DNA of 64,000 nucleotides, taken from NCBI RefSeq assembly GCF_035978755.1, contig NZ_CP108414.1, forward strand, positions 6,820,001 through 6,884,000. Reading direction: 5' to 3'. The notes under the pieces were generated by a model, which did no database searches, was not told the DNA's origin, and saw only the letters and a program-made list of their open reading frames with translations. Source of the stretch: Streptomyces sp. NBC_01298. GTDB lineage: Bacteria; Actinomycetota; Actinomycetes; Streptomycetales; Streptomycetaceae. Positions 1 through 10,845 of this stretch are shown in pieces (position 1 is the stretch's first letter; each line of letters begins with the position of its first letter). The translations under genes were made by a program, and so were the position numbers.

Positions 1-1145
1 GACCCGGCGAGGCGCCCCGGCCCATCGCCGGGGACGCGAGCGGCTGGTCCATGGAGGAGCGGCTCTACAACCAGGTCTGGGGCATGTTCGAGGACCTGGC
101 CCGCGCCGTCGCCGCCTACCGCGGAGCCGTCGAGTTCGCCGACTCCCGGATGGACCGCGAGCTCGACGAGGCCCTGTCCGACCCGCGCCACCGCCTCGGC
201 GGCTCCGGCAACGCCGCCCGGGACACCGCCCGGGCCCGCCGCGAGGAACTGGTCGCGCGGGCGCAGGAGGTCCTCGACCGGGACCTGGTCCAGCTCACCG
301 CCGAGTCCGAGGTGGTCGAGCCCGCGCTGCCCGCCGCGTACGCGCGCTGGGACAACCCCGTCTGGCAGGCGCACACCGTGCCCGCCGAAGCCCCCCTCGC
401 CCTGCGCCTGGGCGACCTCCACCTGCCCGAGCGGCCCGACCTGCGCATCCCCATGCTGGTCCGGGTCCCGCCGGAGCGCGGTCTGTGGATCGACAACGGC
501 CGCACCGGCTCCGAGGCGGCCATGGCGATGGACACCGACCGGCTGCGCCGCGCCGCCATGGACATGGCCGTCGCGCACGCGGCGCGGATGCTGGCCGCCC
601 ACCCCGCGGACCGGTTCGCCGTCCACGTCATCGACGCGGCCGGCGCCGGAGCCGCCTCGCTGGCCCCGCTGGTGCGCGCCGGAGTGCTGGCCGGGGCGCC
701 GGCGGCCGGGGCCGCGGGGGTCACCGAGACCCTGGAGCGGCTGACCCGCCGGGTGGACCTCGTACAGATGGCGGTGCGGGCCGGGGCTCCCGAGGACCTG
801 CCGCCCGATGTGGACACCTCCGACCAGCTGCTGATCGTGCACGACTTCCCGCACGGCTTCGACGACCGCGCCGTCACCCGTTTGCGCTATCTCGCCGACG
901 AGGGCCCGGCGGTCGGCGTGCACCTCCTGATGGTCGCGGACCGTGACGAGGCCTCGGCCTACGGGCCGCTGCTGGATCCGCTGTGGCGCTCGCTGATGCG
1001 GCTGTCGCCCGTCCCGGACAACCACCTCGCGGACCCCTGGGTCCACCACGCCTGGACCTTCGAGCCGGATCTGCCCCCGCAGGGCAGCCGGGTCCTGGAC
1101 CAGGCGCTGGAGCGGGTCGCGGCGGCCCGGGGACGCGCGCGGTAG
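1..1145 (+). CDS. TerD-family-like protein, 3' portion (gene starts upstream of the window)
   Basis: The reading frame is open from base 3, without a stop before the first ATG at 51, so the gene almost certainly begins outside the window; about 380 residues are visible. The visible part has a helical stretch (SMEERLYNQVWGMFEDLARA), an Arg/Glu-rich helical segment, then a C-terminal half ending in a beta-strand-rich block with LLIVHDFPHGF and HLLMVADRD, which resembles the Walker-B-like core of P-loop or FtsK-like folds without a visible Walker A here. From memory, streptomycete proteins with this tail are annotated as TerD family (tellurium resistance or Ca2+-binding stress proteins) or as export-associated. 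The TerD domain itself would lie off-window. A TerC-family gene follows on the same strand, which fits a ter-type neighbourhood. Family assignment is inference. Confidence 0.55.
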   Translation, partial: PGEAPRPIAGDASGWSMEERLYNQVWGMFEDLARAVAAYRGAVEFADSRMDRELDEALSDPRHRLGGSGNAARDTARARREELVARAQEVLDRDLVQLTAESEVVEPALPAAYARWDNPVWQAHTVPAEAPLALRLGDLHLPERPDLRIPMLVRVPPERGLWIDNGRTGSEAAMAMDTDRLRRAAMDMAVAHAARMLAAHPADRFAVHVIDAAGAGAASLAPLVRAGVLAGAPAAGAAGVTETLERLTRRVDLVQMAVRAGAPEDLPPDVDTSDQLLIVHDFPHGFDDRAVTRLRYLADEGPAVGVHLLMVADRDEASAYGPLLDPLWRSLMRLSPVPDNHLADPWVHHAWTFEPDLPPQGSRVLDQALERVAAARGRAR

Positions 1146-1246
1146 CGGTGGCCGGGCGGTCCGCCGCCCGGCCTCGATGACCGGCCGCTGACCAGTTCTT
1201 GGGTTCCCCTTTACCTTTCGCGCCCACCGCGGGTACTCTGGTGAAC

Positions 1247-1402
1247 GCGGAGGGGAGTATTCCTGCTTTCCTGCTACGGCGTGCCCGTCAATACGGACTG
1301 CAATCGGTCCCGGGGCGCCGGCCCGTGGCCTCCTGGCCGTCCGGGTGGAAGAGACCTCCGGCAGCGATGACGCTGACAAAGTTCTGAGCCATCTGCCGGA
1401 GG
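1247..1402 (+). promoter_or_regulatory. yybP-ykoY-type (Mn2+) riboswitch with ribosome-binding-site-sequestering expression platform
   Basis: The leader of the TerC gene carries the yybP-ykoY signature blocks: GGGGAGTATTCC at 1252-1263, CGTCAATACGG around 1286-1296 and GGTGGAAGAGACC at 1344-1356. P1 can form between 1248-1253 (CGGAGG) and 1355-1360 (CCTCCG). The same 3' strand, 1355-1364, is the perfect 10-base reverse complement of 1393-1402 (CTGCCGGAGG), which contains the Shine-Dalgarno sequence of the downstream gene. The two pairings are mutually exclusive. The metal-bound form would close P1 and free the ribosome site; the unbound form would hide it. The family is known to sense Mn2+ and commonly sits before TerC/Alx and MntP genes. 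A possible -10 (TACTCT, 1234-1239) lies just upstream. Confidence 0.82.
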
Positions 1403-1412
1403 CGTGTTCATA

Positions 1413-2408
1413 GTGGACGTTTCGTTGACTCTCTGGGTGCTGACCATTCTCGGTCTGGGCATCCTCATCGGCGCCGATTTCTTCATCGGCCGCAAGCCGC
1501 ACGACGTCTCCATGAAGGAGGCGGGCATCTGGACGGTCGTCTGGATCGTCCTCGCGGTGCTCTTCGGTCTCGGCCTGCTGGTGTTCGGGCACGGCCAGGC
1601 CTCGCAGGAGTTCTTCGCCGGTTTCATCACCGAGAAGTCCCTCAGCGTGGACAACCTCTTCGTCTTCGTCCTGATCATGGCGAAGTTCGCGGTGCCCTCG
1701 CAGCTCCAGCAGCGCGTGCTGCTGATCGGCGTGCTGATCGCCCTGGTCCTGCGCGCCATCTTCATCGCCGCCGGCGCCGCGATCATCACCAACTTCTCGT
1801 GGGTCTTCTACATCTTCGGCGCGTTCCTCATCTACACCGCGTGGAAGCTGATCCAGGAAGCCCGCAAGGACGAGGAGGAAGAGGAGTTCGAGGAGAACCG
1901 CCTCCTGAAGTCCATCGAGAAGAAGTTCGGAGTCTCCGACCGCTACCACGGCACGAAGCTCTTCATCCAGAACAACGGCAAGCGCATCATGACCCCGCTG
2001 ATGGTCGTCATGCTCGCCATCGGCACCACCGACGTGCTGTTCGCCCTGGACTCGATCCCCGCGATCTTCGGCCTCACCCAGGACCCGTACATCGTCTTCA
2101 CCGCGAACGCCTTCGCGCTGATGGGTCTGCGCCAGCTGTACTTCCTCATCGGCGGCCTGCTCAAGAAGCTGGTCCACCTCAGCTACGGCCTCTCCGTCAT
2201 CCTCGGCTTCATCGGCATCAAGCTCGTGCTGCACGCCCTGCACGAGTCGGGCCTGCACGTCCCGCAGATCTCCATCCCGGTCTCCCTCGGCGTCATCTGC
2301 GGCGTCCTGGTGATCACCACGATCACCAGCCTGATCGCCTCGAAGAAGCAGGCGGAGGCCGAAGCGGCCGAGGCCGCCGCGGCCGGCCCGGAGCGCATCG
2401 AGGCCTGA
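1413..2408 (+). CDS. TerC-family integral membrane protein, probable Mn2+ exporter
   Basis: 331 residues with seven to nine predicted membrane segments. TerC-family acidic motifs are visible: IGADFFIG near residues 17-24, EKSLSVDNLFVF near 75-86 and DVLFALDSIPAIF near 206-218, with an acidic cytoplasmic loop (KDEEEEEFEEN) in the middle. The family (TerC/Alx) is linked to metal efflux, mainly manganese, and to tellurite or alkaline stress; the Mn2+-type riboswitch directly upstream supports manganese. I prefer the GTG at 1413 (start VDVSLTLWVL) to the in-frame GTG at 1404, because the GGAGG at 1398-1402 lies 10 bases from 1413 but only one base from 1404. The C-terminus is an Ala/Glu-rich soluble tail. 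A GC hairpin follows the stop. Confidence 0.85.
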   Translation: MDVSLTLWVLTILGLGILIGADFFIGRKPHDVSMKEAGIWTVVWIVLAVLFGLGLLVFGHGQASQEFFAGFITEKSLSVDNLFVFVLIMAKFAVPSQLQQRVLLIGVLIALVLRAIFIAAGAAIITNFSWVFYIFGAFLIYTAWKLIQEARKDEEEEEFEENRLLKSIEKKFGVSDRYHGTKLFIQNNGKRIMTPLMVVMLAIGTTDVLFALDSIPAIFGLTQDPYIVFTANAFALMGLRQLYFLIGGLLKKLVHLSYGLSVILGFIGIKLVLHALHESGLHVPQISIPVSLGVICGVLVITTITSLIASKKQAEAEAAEAAAAGPERIEA

Positions 2409-2414
2409 TCCGGT

Positions 2415-2445
2415 GCCACCCCGGCCGCCGCGCGACCGGGGTGGC
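2415..2445 (+). terminator. Terminator hairpin after the TerC gene
   Basis: Perfect 10-bp stem, GCCACCCCGG at 2415-2424 with CCGGGGTGGC at 2436-2445, and an 11-base loop, a few bases past the stop codon. No U-tract follows, as is usual in this GC-rich chromosome. Confidence 0.6.
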
Positions 2446-2503
2446 GCGGGCCTAGGCTGGTGGGACGTTTCTCCCTCGTCGTCGTACGACAGGAGGCCGA
2501 CCC

Positions 2504-3721
2504 ATGAGGCCGACCCGCATCAGGATGCGCAGGGCCTGTGTGGCGGTTGCCGCCGCAGGCCTGCTCATCACCCCGGCCGTCGCGGGCTCCGCGTACGGGG
2601 CGACCGCCCCGTCCGTGTCCGCGGCCCCGTCACCGTCCGGCGATACGGAGTTCCCGCAGCTCACCCCGGCCGTCGCGGCCCGACTGGACGCGGCGATCCG
2701 CCAGGTCATGGACCTGACGAAGGTGCCGGGCGTGACCGTGGGGCTGTGGGCCCCCGGCAAGGGCAGCTACGTGAAGTCCTTCGGCGTGGCCGACAAGGCG
2801 ACCGGCGCACCCATGACGCCCGATCTCGGGGTGCGCATCGGCAGCGAGACCAAGACCTTCACGGTCACGGCCCTCCTCCAGCTCGTCGACCAGGGCAAGC
2901 TCGCCCTCGACGACCCGATCGGCAAGTACATCAGCGGCGTCCCCAACGGGGACCGCATCACCCTGCGCGAACTGGCGGGCATGCGCAGCGGGCTCTTCAA
3001 CTACAGCGAGGACCCGGGCTTCGACAAGGAGCTCAACGGCACCTCCGTCTTCACCCCTCAGCAACTGCTCGACATCTCCTTCAAGCACCCGGTGAACTTC
3101 GAGCCGGGCGCGAAGTTCGAGTACTCCAACACCAATCTGATCCTGCTCGGCCTGCTGGTGGAGAAGATCACCGGCCGGCCGCTCCAAGAGGTCATCGCGC
3201 AGGACGTCGTCAAGCCCGCGGGGCTGGGCGGGCGGACCCTCCTTGCGACGGGGACGACGTTCCCCGAGCCGCACGCGCACGGCTACACGAACGATCTGCC
3301 CGGCGGCAAGATCGTGGACGCGACGAACTTCGACCCGTCCTGGGCCTGGGCCGCCGGAGCGATGGCCTCCGACCTCCAGGACCTGCGCAGCTGGGCCAAG
3401 ACCCTGGCCACCGGCACGCTGCTGACCCCCGCGACCCAGGCCGAGCGCCTGAAGACCCAGCCGATCGGCATCATCCCCGGCGACGGCTACGGGCTCGGCA
3501 TCTTCAACGTCCAGGGCTGGCTCGGCCACAACGGCTCGCTCCCCGGATACGAGACGCTCACCGTCTACCTGCCGGAGGAGCAGGCGACCATGGTCATCCT
3601 GCTCACCACCGACGACCTGTACAAGGGCCAGGAGCCCAGCACCCTCTTCGGCGAGGCGGTCACCAATATCGTCACCCCCGGTCACCTGTACCCGGGCCAC
3701 AAGCCGGTGGAGACCAAGTAG
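2504..3721 (+). CDS. Secreted serine hydrolase of the beta-lactamase / D-Ala-D-Ala carboxypeptidase family
   Basis: 405 residues. A Sec signal peptide is visible: basic MRPTRIRMRRA, then hydrophobic to about residue 29 with an AGSAYGA cleavage-like end. The three active-site motifs of class C beta-lactamase or DD-peptidase folds are present: SETK (SxxK, nucleophile Ser and general base Lys, near residue 119), YSN (YxN, near 208) and HNG (HxG, near 344). This indicates an extracytoplasmic serine acyl-enzyme hydrolase acting on peptidoglycan peptides or similar amides or esters; substrate cannot be read from sequence. AGGAGG at about 2489-2494 fixes the ATG start. It converges on a transporter gene with an inverted-repeat element between them. 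A monocistronic unit is likely. Confidence 0.85.
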   Translation: MRPTRIRMRRACVAVAAAGLLITPAVAGSAYGATAPSVSAAPSPSGDTEFPQLTPAVAARLDAAIRQVMDLTKVPGVTVGLWAPGKGSYVKSFGVADKATGAPMTPDLGVRIGSETKTFTVTALLQLVDQGKLALDDPIGKYISGVPNGDRITLRELAGMRSGLFNYSEDPGFDKELNGTSVFTPQQLLDISFKHPVNFEPGAKFEYSNTNLILLGLLVEKITGRPLQEVIAQDVVKPAGLGGRTLLATGTTFPEPHAHGYTNDLPGGKIVDATNFDPSWAWAAGAMASDLQDLRSWAKTLATGTLLTPATQAERLKTQPIGIIPGDGYGLGIFNVQGWLGHNGSLPGYETLTVYLPEEQATMVILLTTDDLYKGQEPSTLFGEAVTNIVTPGHLYPGHKPVETK

Positions 3722-3737
3722 CGGCCGGAGGGCGGGG

Positions 3738-3905
3738 CTAGGCCGTCTCTTTCGGATCTTGCCGGGCCCGCGACGCCTGGCACCGCGCCTGGCCGCACTG
3801 CCGAGGCGGCCACGTACGCCCAGTACGCGAGCGCCCCGACAGCACGCCCAGGCACGGCACCAGACGCCGTGGACTCGGCCGACAAGATCCGAAAGAGACG
3901 ACCTA
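3738..3905. mobile_element. MITE-like element with 27-bp terminal inverted repeats
   Basis: Bases 3739-3765 and 3879-3905 are inverted repeats reading TAGGYCGTCTCTTTCGGATC followed by TTGYCGG; the two copies differ only at the two Y positions. The central 18 bases (3744-3761 and 3883-3900) are a perfect inverted match. The outer ends both read CTA, which could be a target duplication or part of the repeat. The roughly 113-bp interior is GC-rich and has no convincing ORF. This architecture fits a non-autonomous miniature element mobilised in trans by an IS transposase. It sits between two convergent genes, where its hairpin could also act as a bidirectional terminator. Confidence 0.6.
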
Positions 3906-3918
3906 CACGGCTCTACGG

Positions 3919-5307
3919 CTATGCGGGGGCGGTCGCTTCGGCCGCCCCCTTCTGCGCCTCCGCACCCGTCCGCTGCCGGACGACCGCCGGGTTGGTCTCC
4001 GGCAGCCGCGCGAAGCAGGCCAGCGAGACCAGGGCGATCGCCGTCAGGTAGACGGCGACGGCCCACGGCGGGCCGGAGCCGTCCGCCAGCGCCGTCGCCA
4101 CGATCGGGGTCAGCGCACCGCCCAGCACCCCGCCGAGGTTGTAGCCGACGGCCGCCCCCGTGCAGCGGATGCGCGGGGCGTACAGCTCGGGCAGGTAGGC
4201 GCCCACCACCGCGAACATCGTCACCATCCCGAGCAGGGCGCCGAAGAGGCCCACGGTCATCAGGAGCGGGTCCGCGGTGCGCAGCAGCGCCACGAACGGG
4301 AACATCCACAGCGCGGACGCCGCGCAGCCCGCCAGGCACAGCGGGCGCCGGCCGTAGCGGTCGCCGAGCACCGCGATCACCGGAGTGGCCGCCCCCTTGA
4401 GGGCGACGGCCACCATGATGCAGGCCAGCATCACCGAGCGGTGCACGCCGAGGTGCTCGGTGGCGTAGGCGAGGGACCAGGTGGTGACCGCGTAGAAGAC
4501 GGCGTAGCCCACGGCCAGTGCCCCGCCGGTCAGCAGGAGCAGCCGCCAGTGGCCCCGTAGGACCTCCGTCAGCGGGGCCTCGGCCCGGCGGCCGGTCTCG
4601 GTCAGCGCACGGAACTGCGGGGTCTCCTCCACCGAGCGGCGCAGCCACAGCCCGGTCAGGGCCAGCAGCCCCGCCACCCAGAACGGCACCCGCCAGCCCC
4701 AGGCGGCGAACTGCCCGTCGGACAGCGTGCTCGACAGGATCAGCATCAGGCCGTTGGCCAGCAGGAACCCGACCGCCGGGCCCATCTGCGGGAAGCTCGA
4801 CCAGAGCCCGCGACGCCCCTCGGGGGCGTGCTCGGAGGTCAGCAGGACCGCGCCGCCCCACTCCCCGCCGAGGCCGAGGCCCTGGAGGAAGCGCAGCAGG
4901 ACCAGCAGGATCGGCGCGGCCATCCCGATGGAGGCGTACGAGGGCACGCAGCCCACCGCCACCGTGGCGAGACCGGTGAGCAGCAGGGAGGCGAGCAGCA
5001 CCGGGCGGCGGCCGTACCGGTCGCCGATGTGGCCGAAGACGGCGGAGCCGAGGGGCCGGGCGAGGAAGCCGACGCCGAAAGTGCCGAAGGCGGCGAGGGT
5101 ACCGGCGAGCGGGGAGAAGGAGGGGAAGAAGAGCGGGCCGAGCACCAGGGCGGCGGCGGTGCCGTAGACGAAGAAGTCGTAGAACTCGATGGCGGTGCCG
5201 ACGAGGGAGGCCGCGGCGAGCCGGAGCATCGAGGGGGCGGCCGGGGCGGCTTCGGCCGGGGCGTCTTCGGCCTTGGAGGGGGGAGCGGGGGAGGGGTCGT
5301 GTTGCAT
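3919..5307 (-). CDS. MFS transporter, metabolite:H+ symporter (MHS) type
   Basis: 462 residues with 12 predicted membrane helices behind a Pro/Ala/Glu-rich cytoplasmic N-terminus. The MHS signature is clear: IEFYDFFVYG in helix 1, FGHIGDRYGRRPVL in loop 2-3 and GGEWGGAVLL in helix 4; a second GDRYGRRPL occurs in loop 8-9. MHS proteins (ProP, KgtP, ShiA relatives) take up small organic acids, osmolytes or aromatic acids with protons; the substrate here is unknown. The ATG at 5307 lacks a strong ribosome site; a perfect inverted repeat (5350-5365) upstream may be an operator. It lies 101 bases downstream of the hydrolase gene on the same strand and probably has its own promoter. Confidence 0.85.
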   Translation of the reverse strand: MQHDPSPAPPSKAEDAPAEAAPAAPSMLRLAAASLVGTAIEFYDFFVYGTAAALVLGPLFFPSFSPLAGTLAAFGTFGVGFLARPLGSAVFGHIGDRYGRRPVLLASLLLTGLATVAVGCVPSYASIGMAAPILLVLLRFLQGLGLGGEWGGAVLLTSEHAPEGRRGLWSSFPQMGPAVGFLLANGLMLILSSTLSDGQFAAWGWRVPFWVAGLLALTGLWLRRSVEETPQFRALTETGRRAEAPLTEVLRGHWRLLLLTGGALAVGYAVFYAVTTWSLAYATEHLGVHRSVMLACIMVAVALKGAATPVIAVLGDRYGRRPLCLAGCAASALWMFPFVALLRTADPLLMTVGLFGALLGMVTMFAVVGAYLPELYAPRIRCTGAAVGYNLGGVLGGALTPIVATALADGSGPPWAVAVYLTAIALVSLACFARLPETNPAVVRQRTGAEAQKGAAEATAPA

Positions 5308-5349
5308 GGTGCAGCAATTACCCCGCCCCGCACCCTCAGGACGTGCGTT

Positions 5350-5365
5350 CGGTCATCAATGACCG
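5350..5365. promoter_or_regulatory. Inverted repeat upstream of the MHS transporter
   Basis: CGGTCAT-CA-ATGACCG, a perfect 7-bp inverted repeat about 45 bases before the transporter start. The size and position fit a dimeric repressor operator, but no cognate regulator is adjacent. Confidence 0.4.
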
Positions 5366-5408
5366 GAAGGGAGTGCGGTCCGGCGCGAGGTTGACGCGCC
5401 GGAGCGGT

Positions 5409-6065
5409 TCACCAGCCGCGCTCGCGCCATTCGGCGAGGTGGGGACGCTCGGCGCCGAGCGTGGTGTCGTTGCCGTGGCCTGGATAGACCCAGGTCTCGT
5501 CGGACAGTTCGCCGAACAGCTTGGTCTCCACGTCGTCGAGCAGGCTGGTGAAGGCCTTCTGGTCGCCCGAGGTGTTGCCGACGCCGCCCGGGAACAGGCA
5601 GTCACCGGTGAACACGTGCGCGTGGCCGTGCGGGTCGTCGTAGACCAGCGCGATCGAGCCGGGGGTGTGACCGACCAGGTGGCGGGCGGTCAGCGTGACC
5701 CGGCCGACCGTGATCGTGTCCCCGTCCTCGACGGGCACGTCGGTGGCGACCGGGATGCCCTCCGCGTCGAAGCGGCCCGCGTACGTCCGCGCGCCGGTCG
5801 CCTCGACCACCTCCGCCAGTGCGCCCCAGTGGTCGCCGTGCTGGTGGGTGGTGACCACCGAGGCGATGCCGCCGTCGCCGATCAGGCTCAGCAGGGTCGC
5901 CGGCTCCGCGGCCGCGTCGATGAGCAGCTGCTCGTCGGTGGCCCGGCAGCGCAGCAGGTAGGCGTTGTTGTTCATGCCGCCCACCGCGACTTTGGAAATC
6001 ATCAGGTCCGAGAGTTCGTGCACGTCGGCCGGACCGCCGACCTTGACCGCTCCGCTGTACGTCAT
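5409..6065 (-). CDS. MBL-fold metallo-hydrolase (glyoxalase II-like)
   Basis: 218 residues, a single metallo-beta-lactamase domain. The metal-binding motif THQHGDH lies near residues 74-80, a second His near HTPGSIAL (about 134), the bridging Asp in FTGDCLF (about 153) and a final His in YPGHGNDT (about 195). This is the glyoxalase II / persulfide dioxygenase-like set of ligands for two metal ions. Reactions of this subfamily include thioester hydrolysis; with mycothiol as the actinobacterial thiol, a mycothiol-conjugate hydrolase is plausible but not shown. Its stop lies in the plus-strand direction toward the MHS gene; its start is 10 bases after the upstream maleylpyruvate-isomerase-like gene, so the two probably form one operon. 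Confidence 0.85.
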   Translation of the reverse strand: MTYSGAVKVGGPADVHELSDLMISKVAVGGMNNNAYLLRCRATDEQLLIDAAAEPATLLSLIGDGGIASVVTTHQHGDHWGALAEVVEATGARTYAGRFDAEGIPVATDVPVEDGDTITVGRVTLTARHLVGHTPGSIALVYDDPHGHAHVFTGDCLFPGGVGNTSGDQKAFTSLLDDVETKLFGELSDETWVYPGHGNDTTLGAERPHLAEWRERGW

Positions 6066-6075
6066 GGACTGAATC

Positions 6076-6765
6076 CTAGAGCGGAGGGAGGGCCGGCAGG
6101 GGGCCGCCCTCGGTGGTCAGGGAGGCGCCCTTGTCCCCGCGGCCGGCCAGCCAGCCCAGGAGCGCGGCGGCGGCGCCGGTGACGGTGACGGCCGGGTCGC
6201 CGGCGGAGCCGGTCCGCCAGTGGCGCCCGTCGGTGGCGGACAGGGCGGTGGGCGGCACGTCCGGGCGTCCGGACCAGCGCTCGGCGAGGAACTCGATCTC
6301 CCGGCCGGTGAACTCCCCGGGGAGGTCGGAGAGCTCGTAGCCGATGTCCAGGTCGACGTGGTGCAGCTCGACCTCGATGAGGCGGCGGAAGGGGACGCGG
6401 GCCGCCGAGTCGGTGACGCCGTTGCGCAGTTCGACGGTGCGGGTCCAGTCCTGCGGCGCCGCGGCCACGGCCTGCCAGCGGTCCGCGGAATTCCGTACGT
6501 CCTCCAGCTGTTCCAGCAGAGGACGCCCCGCATCACGCTCGATGTCGGACTCCCGGGAGGTGGCGCTCTCGTACATCGGGCGGCCCTCGAAGACCTCGAC
6601 CAGGGCGTCCGCGTTCCGGGCTAGGTGGGCCAGGACGTGTCCGCGGCTCCAGCCGGGGAGACGTGACTCTTCGGCCAGCTTCGCGTTGTCCAGCTTCGCG
6701 ACCGCGGTCAGCAGCCGATCGGTGGCCTCATGAACGGATCGCAGGTCGTGCGCATGATCAATCAT
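6076..6765 (-). CDS. Maleylpyruvate isomerase-family mycothiol-dependent enzyme (DinB-like fold)
   Basis: 229 residues. N-terminal DinB/MDMPI-like helical bundle with the typical [20 protein letters not shown] segment (about residues 43-62) and a second metal-type His in [11 protein letters not shown]; the C-terminal part matches the MDMPI C-terminal domain. The family includes mycothiol-dependent maleylpyruvate isomerase, and many members act on other mycothiol conjugates. The start chosen is the ATG at 6765 ([10 protein letters not shown]); the open frame continues upstream to 7086 but overlaps uvrA, so the longer version is rejected. It is the first gene of a two-gene operon with the metallo-hydrolase and is divergent from uvrA; the pairing suggests thiol-conjugate detoxification (inference). 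Confidence 0.8.
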   Translation of the reverse strand: MIDHAHDLRSVHEATDRLLTAVAKLDNAKLAEESRLPGWSRGHVLAHLARNADALVEVFEGRPMYESATSRESDIERDAGRPLLEQLEDVRNSADRWQAVAAAPQDWTRTVELRNGVTDSAARVPFRRLIEVELHHVDLDIGYELSDLPGEFTGREIEFLAERWSGRPDVPPTALSATDGRHWRTGSAGDPAVTVTGAAAALLGWLAGRGDKGASLTTEGGPLPALPPL

Positions 6766-6835
6766 GCGGCCGAGCCTAGTGGCCGAGGGGTCCTCGCCAC
6801 ACGATCGGGTGAAGAGGGCTGCGGAGTGCCGGAAA

Positions 6836-6855
6836 TCGAATGCACGTGCTATACG
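6836..6855 (+). promoter_or_regulatory. Possible uvrA promoter with degenerate LexA-like box
   Basis: The 187-base gap between the divergent genes holds TCGAATGCACGTGCTA at 6836-6851. It partly matches the actinobacterial SOS pattern GAAC-N4-GTTC, with several mismatches, and overlaps a -10-like TATACG at 6850-6855. UvrA is SOS-controlled in many bacteria. Weak call. Confidence 0.25.
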
Positions 6856-6952
6856 CTCGGAGTCCAGTCTCCCACTCCACCGCAGAGGCGCCCCCCAATA
6901 CCCTGGGACGGGGGCCAGTGCCCCCGCTCTCTCAAGAAAGGTGCGGACCGGC

Positions 6953-9958
<3,006 letters not shown>

Positions 9959-9966
9959 TCCTCAGG

Positions 9967-10003
9967 AGGCGGCGCCGGTCCCGTTGGGGGAGCGGCGCCG
10001 CCT
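9967..10003 (+). terminator. Terminator hairpin after uvrA
   Basis: Perfect 11-bp stem AGGCGGCGCCG (9967-9977) with CGGCGCCGCCT (9993-10003), eight bases after the stop. It lies between two convergent genes and can serve both. Confidence 0.65.
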
Positions 10004-10012
10004 TCCGGGCTC

Positions 10013-10753
10013 CTACGGGCTGGGGGCGCCGCCGATGAGGTAGTCCACCCGGCGCCGCAGTCCGTTCCAGCGCCGGTCGTGGTGATAGGCCCTTCTCATC
10101 GCCCGGGCCCGGGCTGTGGCCCGGCCGCGGTAGAGGCGCCGGGCCCACGGGGACGTCGGGCGTGCCAGCCGTACGGCGGCGACCATCGCGATGAGCGGAA
10201 CGACCGCGCCGAGAACGGCCATCCGGGGTTTCCCCTTGAACAGGGCCACGACCGCGAACAGCAGGTTCACCACCACCGTGGCGACCGCCGTCAGCCGGTT
10301 GCGCTCCTCGACGGGCGTCAGCCCGTCCACCCCCAGCGGAAGGAACCCGCAGAGCAGCAGCGACGCGAGCGCCGCGGTCATGATCACGACCTCGATGCTG
10401 ATCGTGCCCTGCTTGGTCCAGTAGACGTCGCTCAGGTGCAGGATCAGCGCGAACTCGTCCAGGACCAGCCCCGTGCCCATCCCGAACAGCACCGCCGCCA
10501 CCGAGGCCCCCCACCCCGACCGGCCGGCCGAGGCGATGCCCGTGAAACCGCCGACGGTCATCAGGATCACTCCCGGAACGGCGTGGTGGACGTGCAGCCC
10601 GCCCGGAGTGACGTTGCGGAACGGTCCCTTGCCCGCGCGGATCATCCGGGTGATGACCCGGGTCACGGCGAAGGCGAGCACGAACGCCGACAGTGCGAGG
10701 AGCAGCGGCAGCTTCCCGGGCTCCAGGACATTGCGGTACCACCAGTGGCCCAT
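10013..10753 (-). CDS. Integral membrane protein of unknown function
   Basis: 246 residues from the ATG at 10753 (MGHWWYRNVLEPGK). About six membrane segments, with conserved-looking polar motifs placed in or near them: GGLHVHHAVPGVILM (three His in HVHH) and DEFALILHLSDVYWTKQG, which could form a metal or ligand site. The C-terminus is Arg-rich and soluble. I do not recognise a characterised family; similar streptomycete proteins are simply called integral membrane proteins. The longer open frame to 11524 runs through the neighbouring gene in another frame and is rejected. It is convergent with uvrA and 92 bases downstream of the NAD(P)-binding gene on the same strand. Confidence 0.75.
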   Translation of the reverse strand: MGHWWYRNVLEPGKLPLLLALSAFVLAFAVTRVITRMIRAGKGPFRNVTPGGLHVHHAVPGVILMTVGGFTGIASAGRSGWGASVAAVLFGMGTGLVLDEFALILHLSDVYWTKQGTISIEVVIMTAALASLLLCGFLPLGVDGLTPVEERNRLTAVATVVVNLLFAVVALFKGKPRMAVLGAVVPLIAMVAAVRLARPTSPWARRLYRGRATARARAMRRAYHHDRRWNGLRRRVDYLIGGAPSP

Positions 10754-10845
10754 GCCGTCACCCTCCCGGCCGGGGGCGCACCCCGCACGACGGGAACCGC
10801 CGTTAGGGGGCCCGGCCGGAGCGGCGCGAGCGCCGCACGGGGCCG

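Noticed and set aside
1199-1387. 62-residue ORF upstream of the TerC gene
   Set aside because: It coincides with the riboswitch; structure explains the conservation better than coding.
2630-5317. 895-residue minus-strand open frame across the serine hydrolase and MFS genes
   Set aside because: Low-complexity Arg/Pro/Gly translation and no family motifs; it is a GC-driven shadow of the real genes.
6836-6851. LexA/SOS box for uvrA
   Set aside because: Too many mismatches to GAAC-N4-GTTC; kept only as a low-confidence note.
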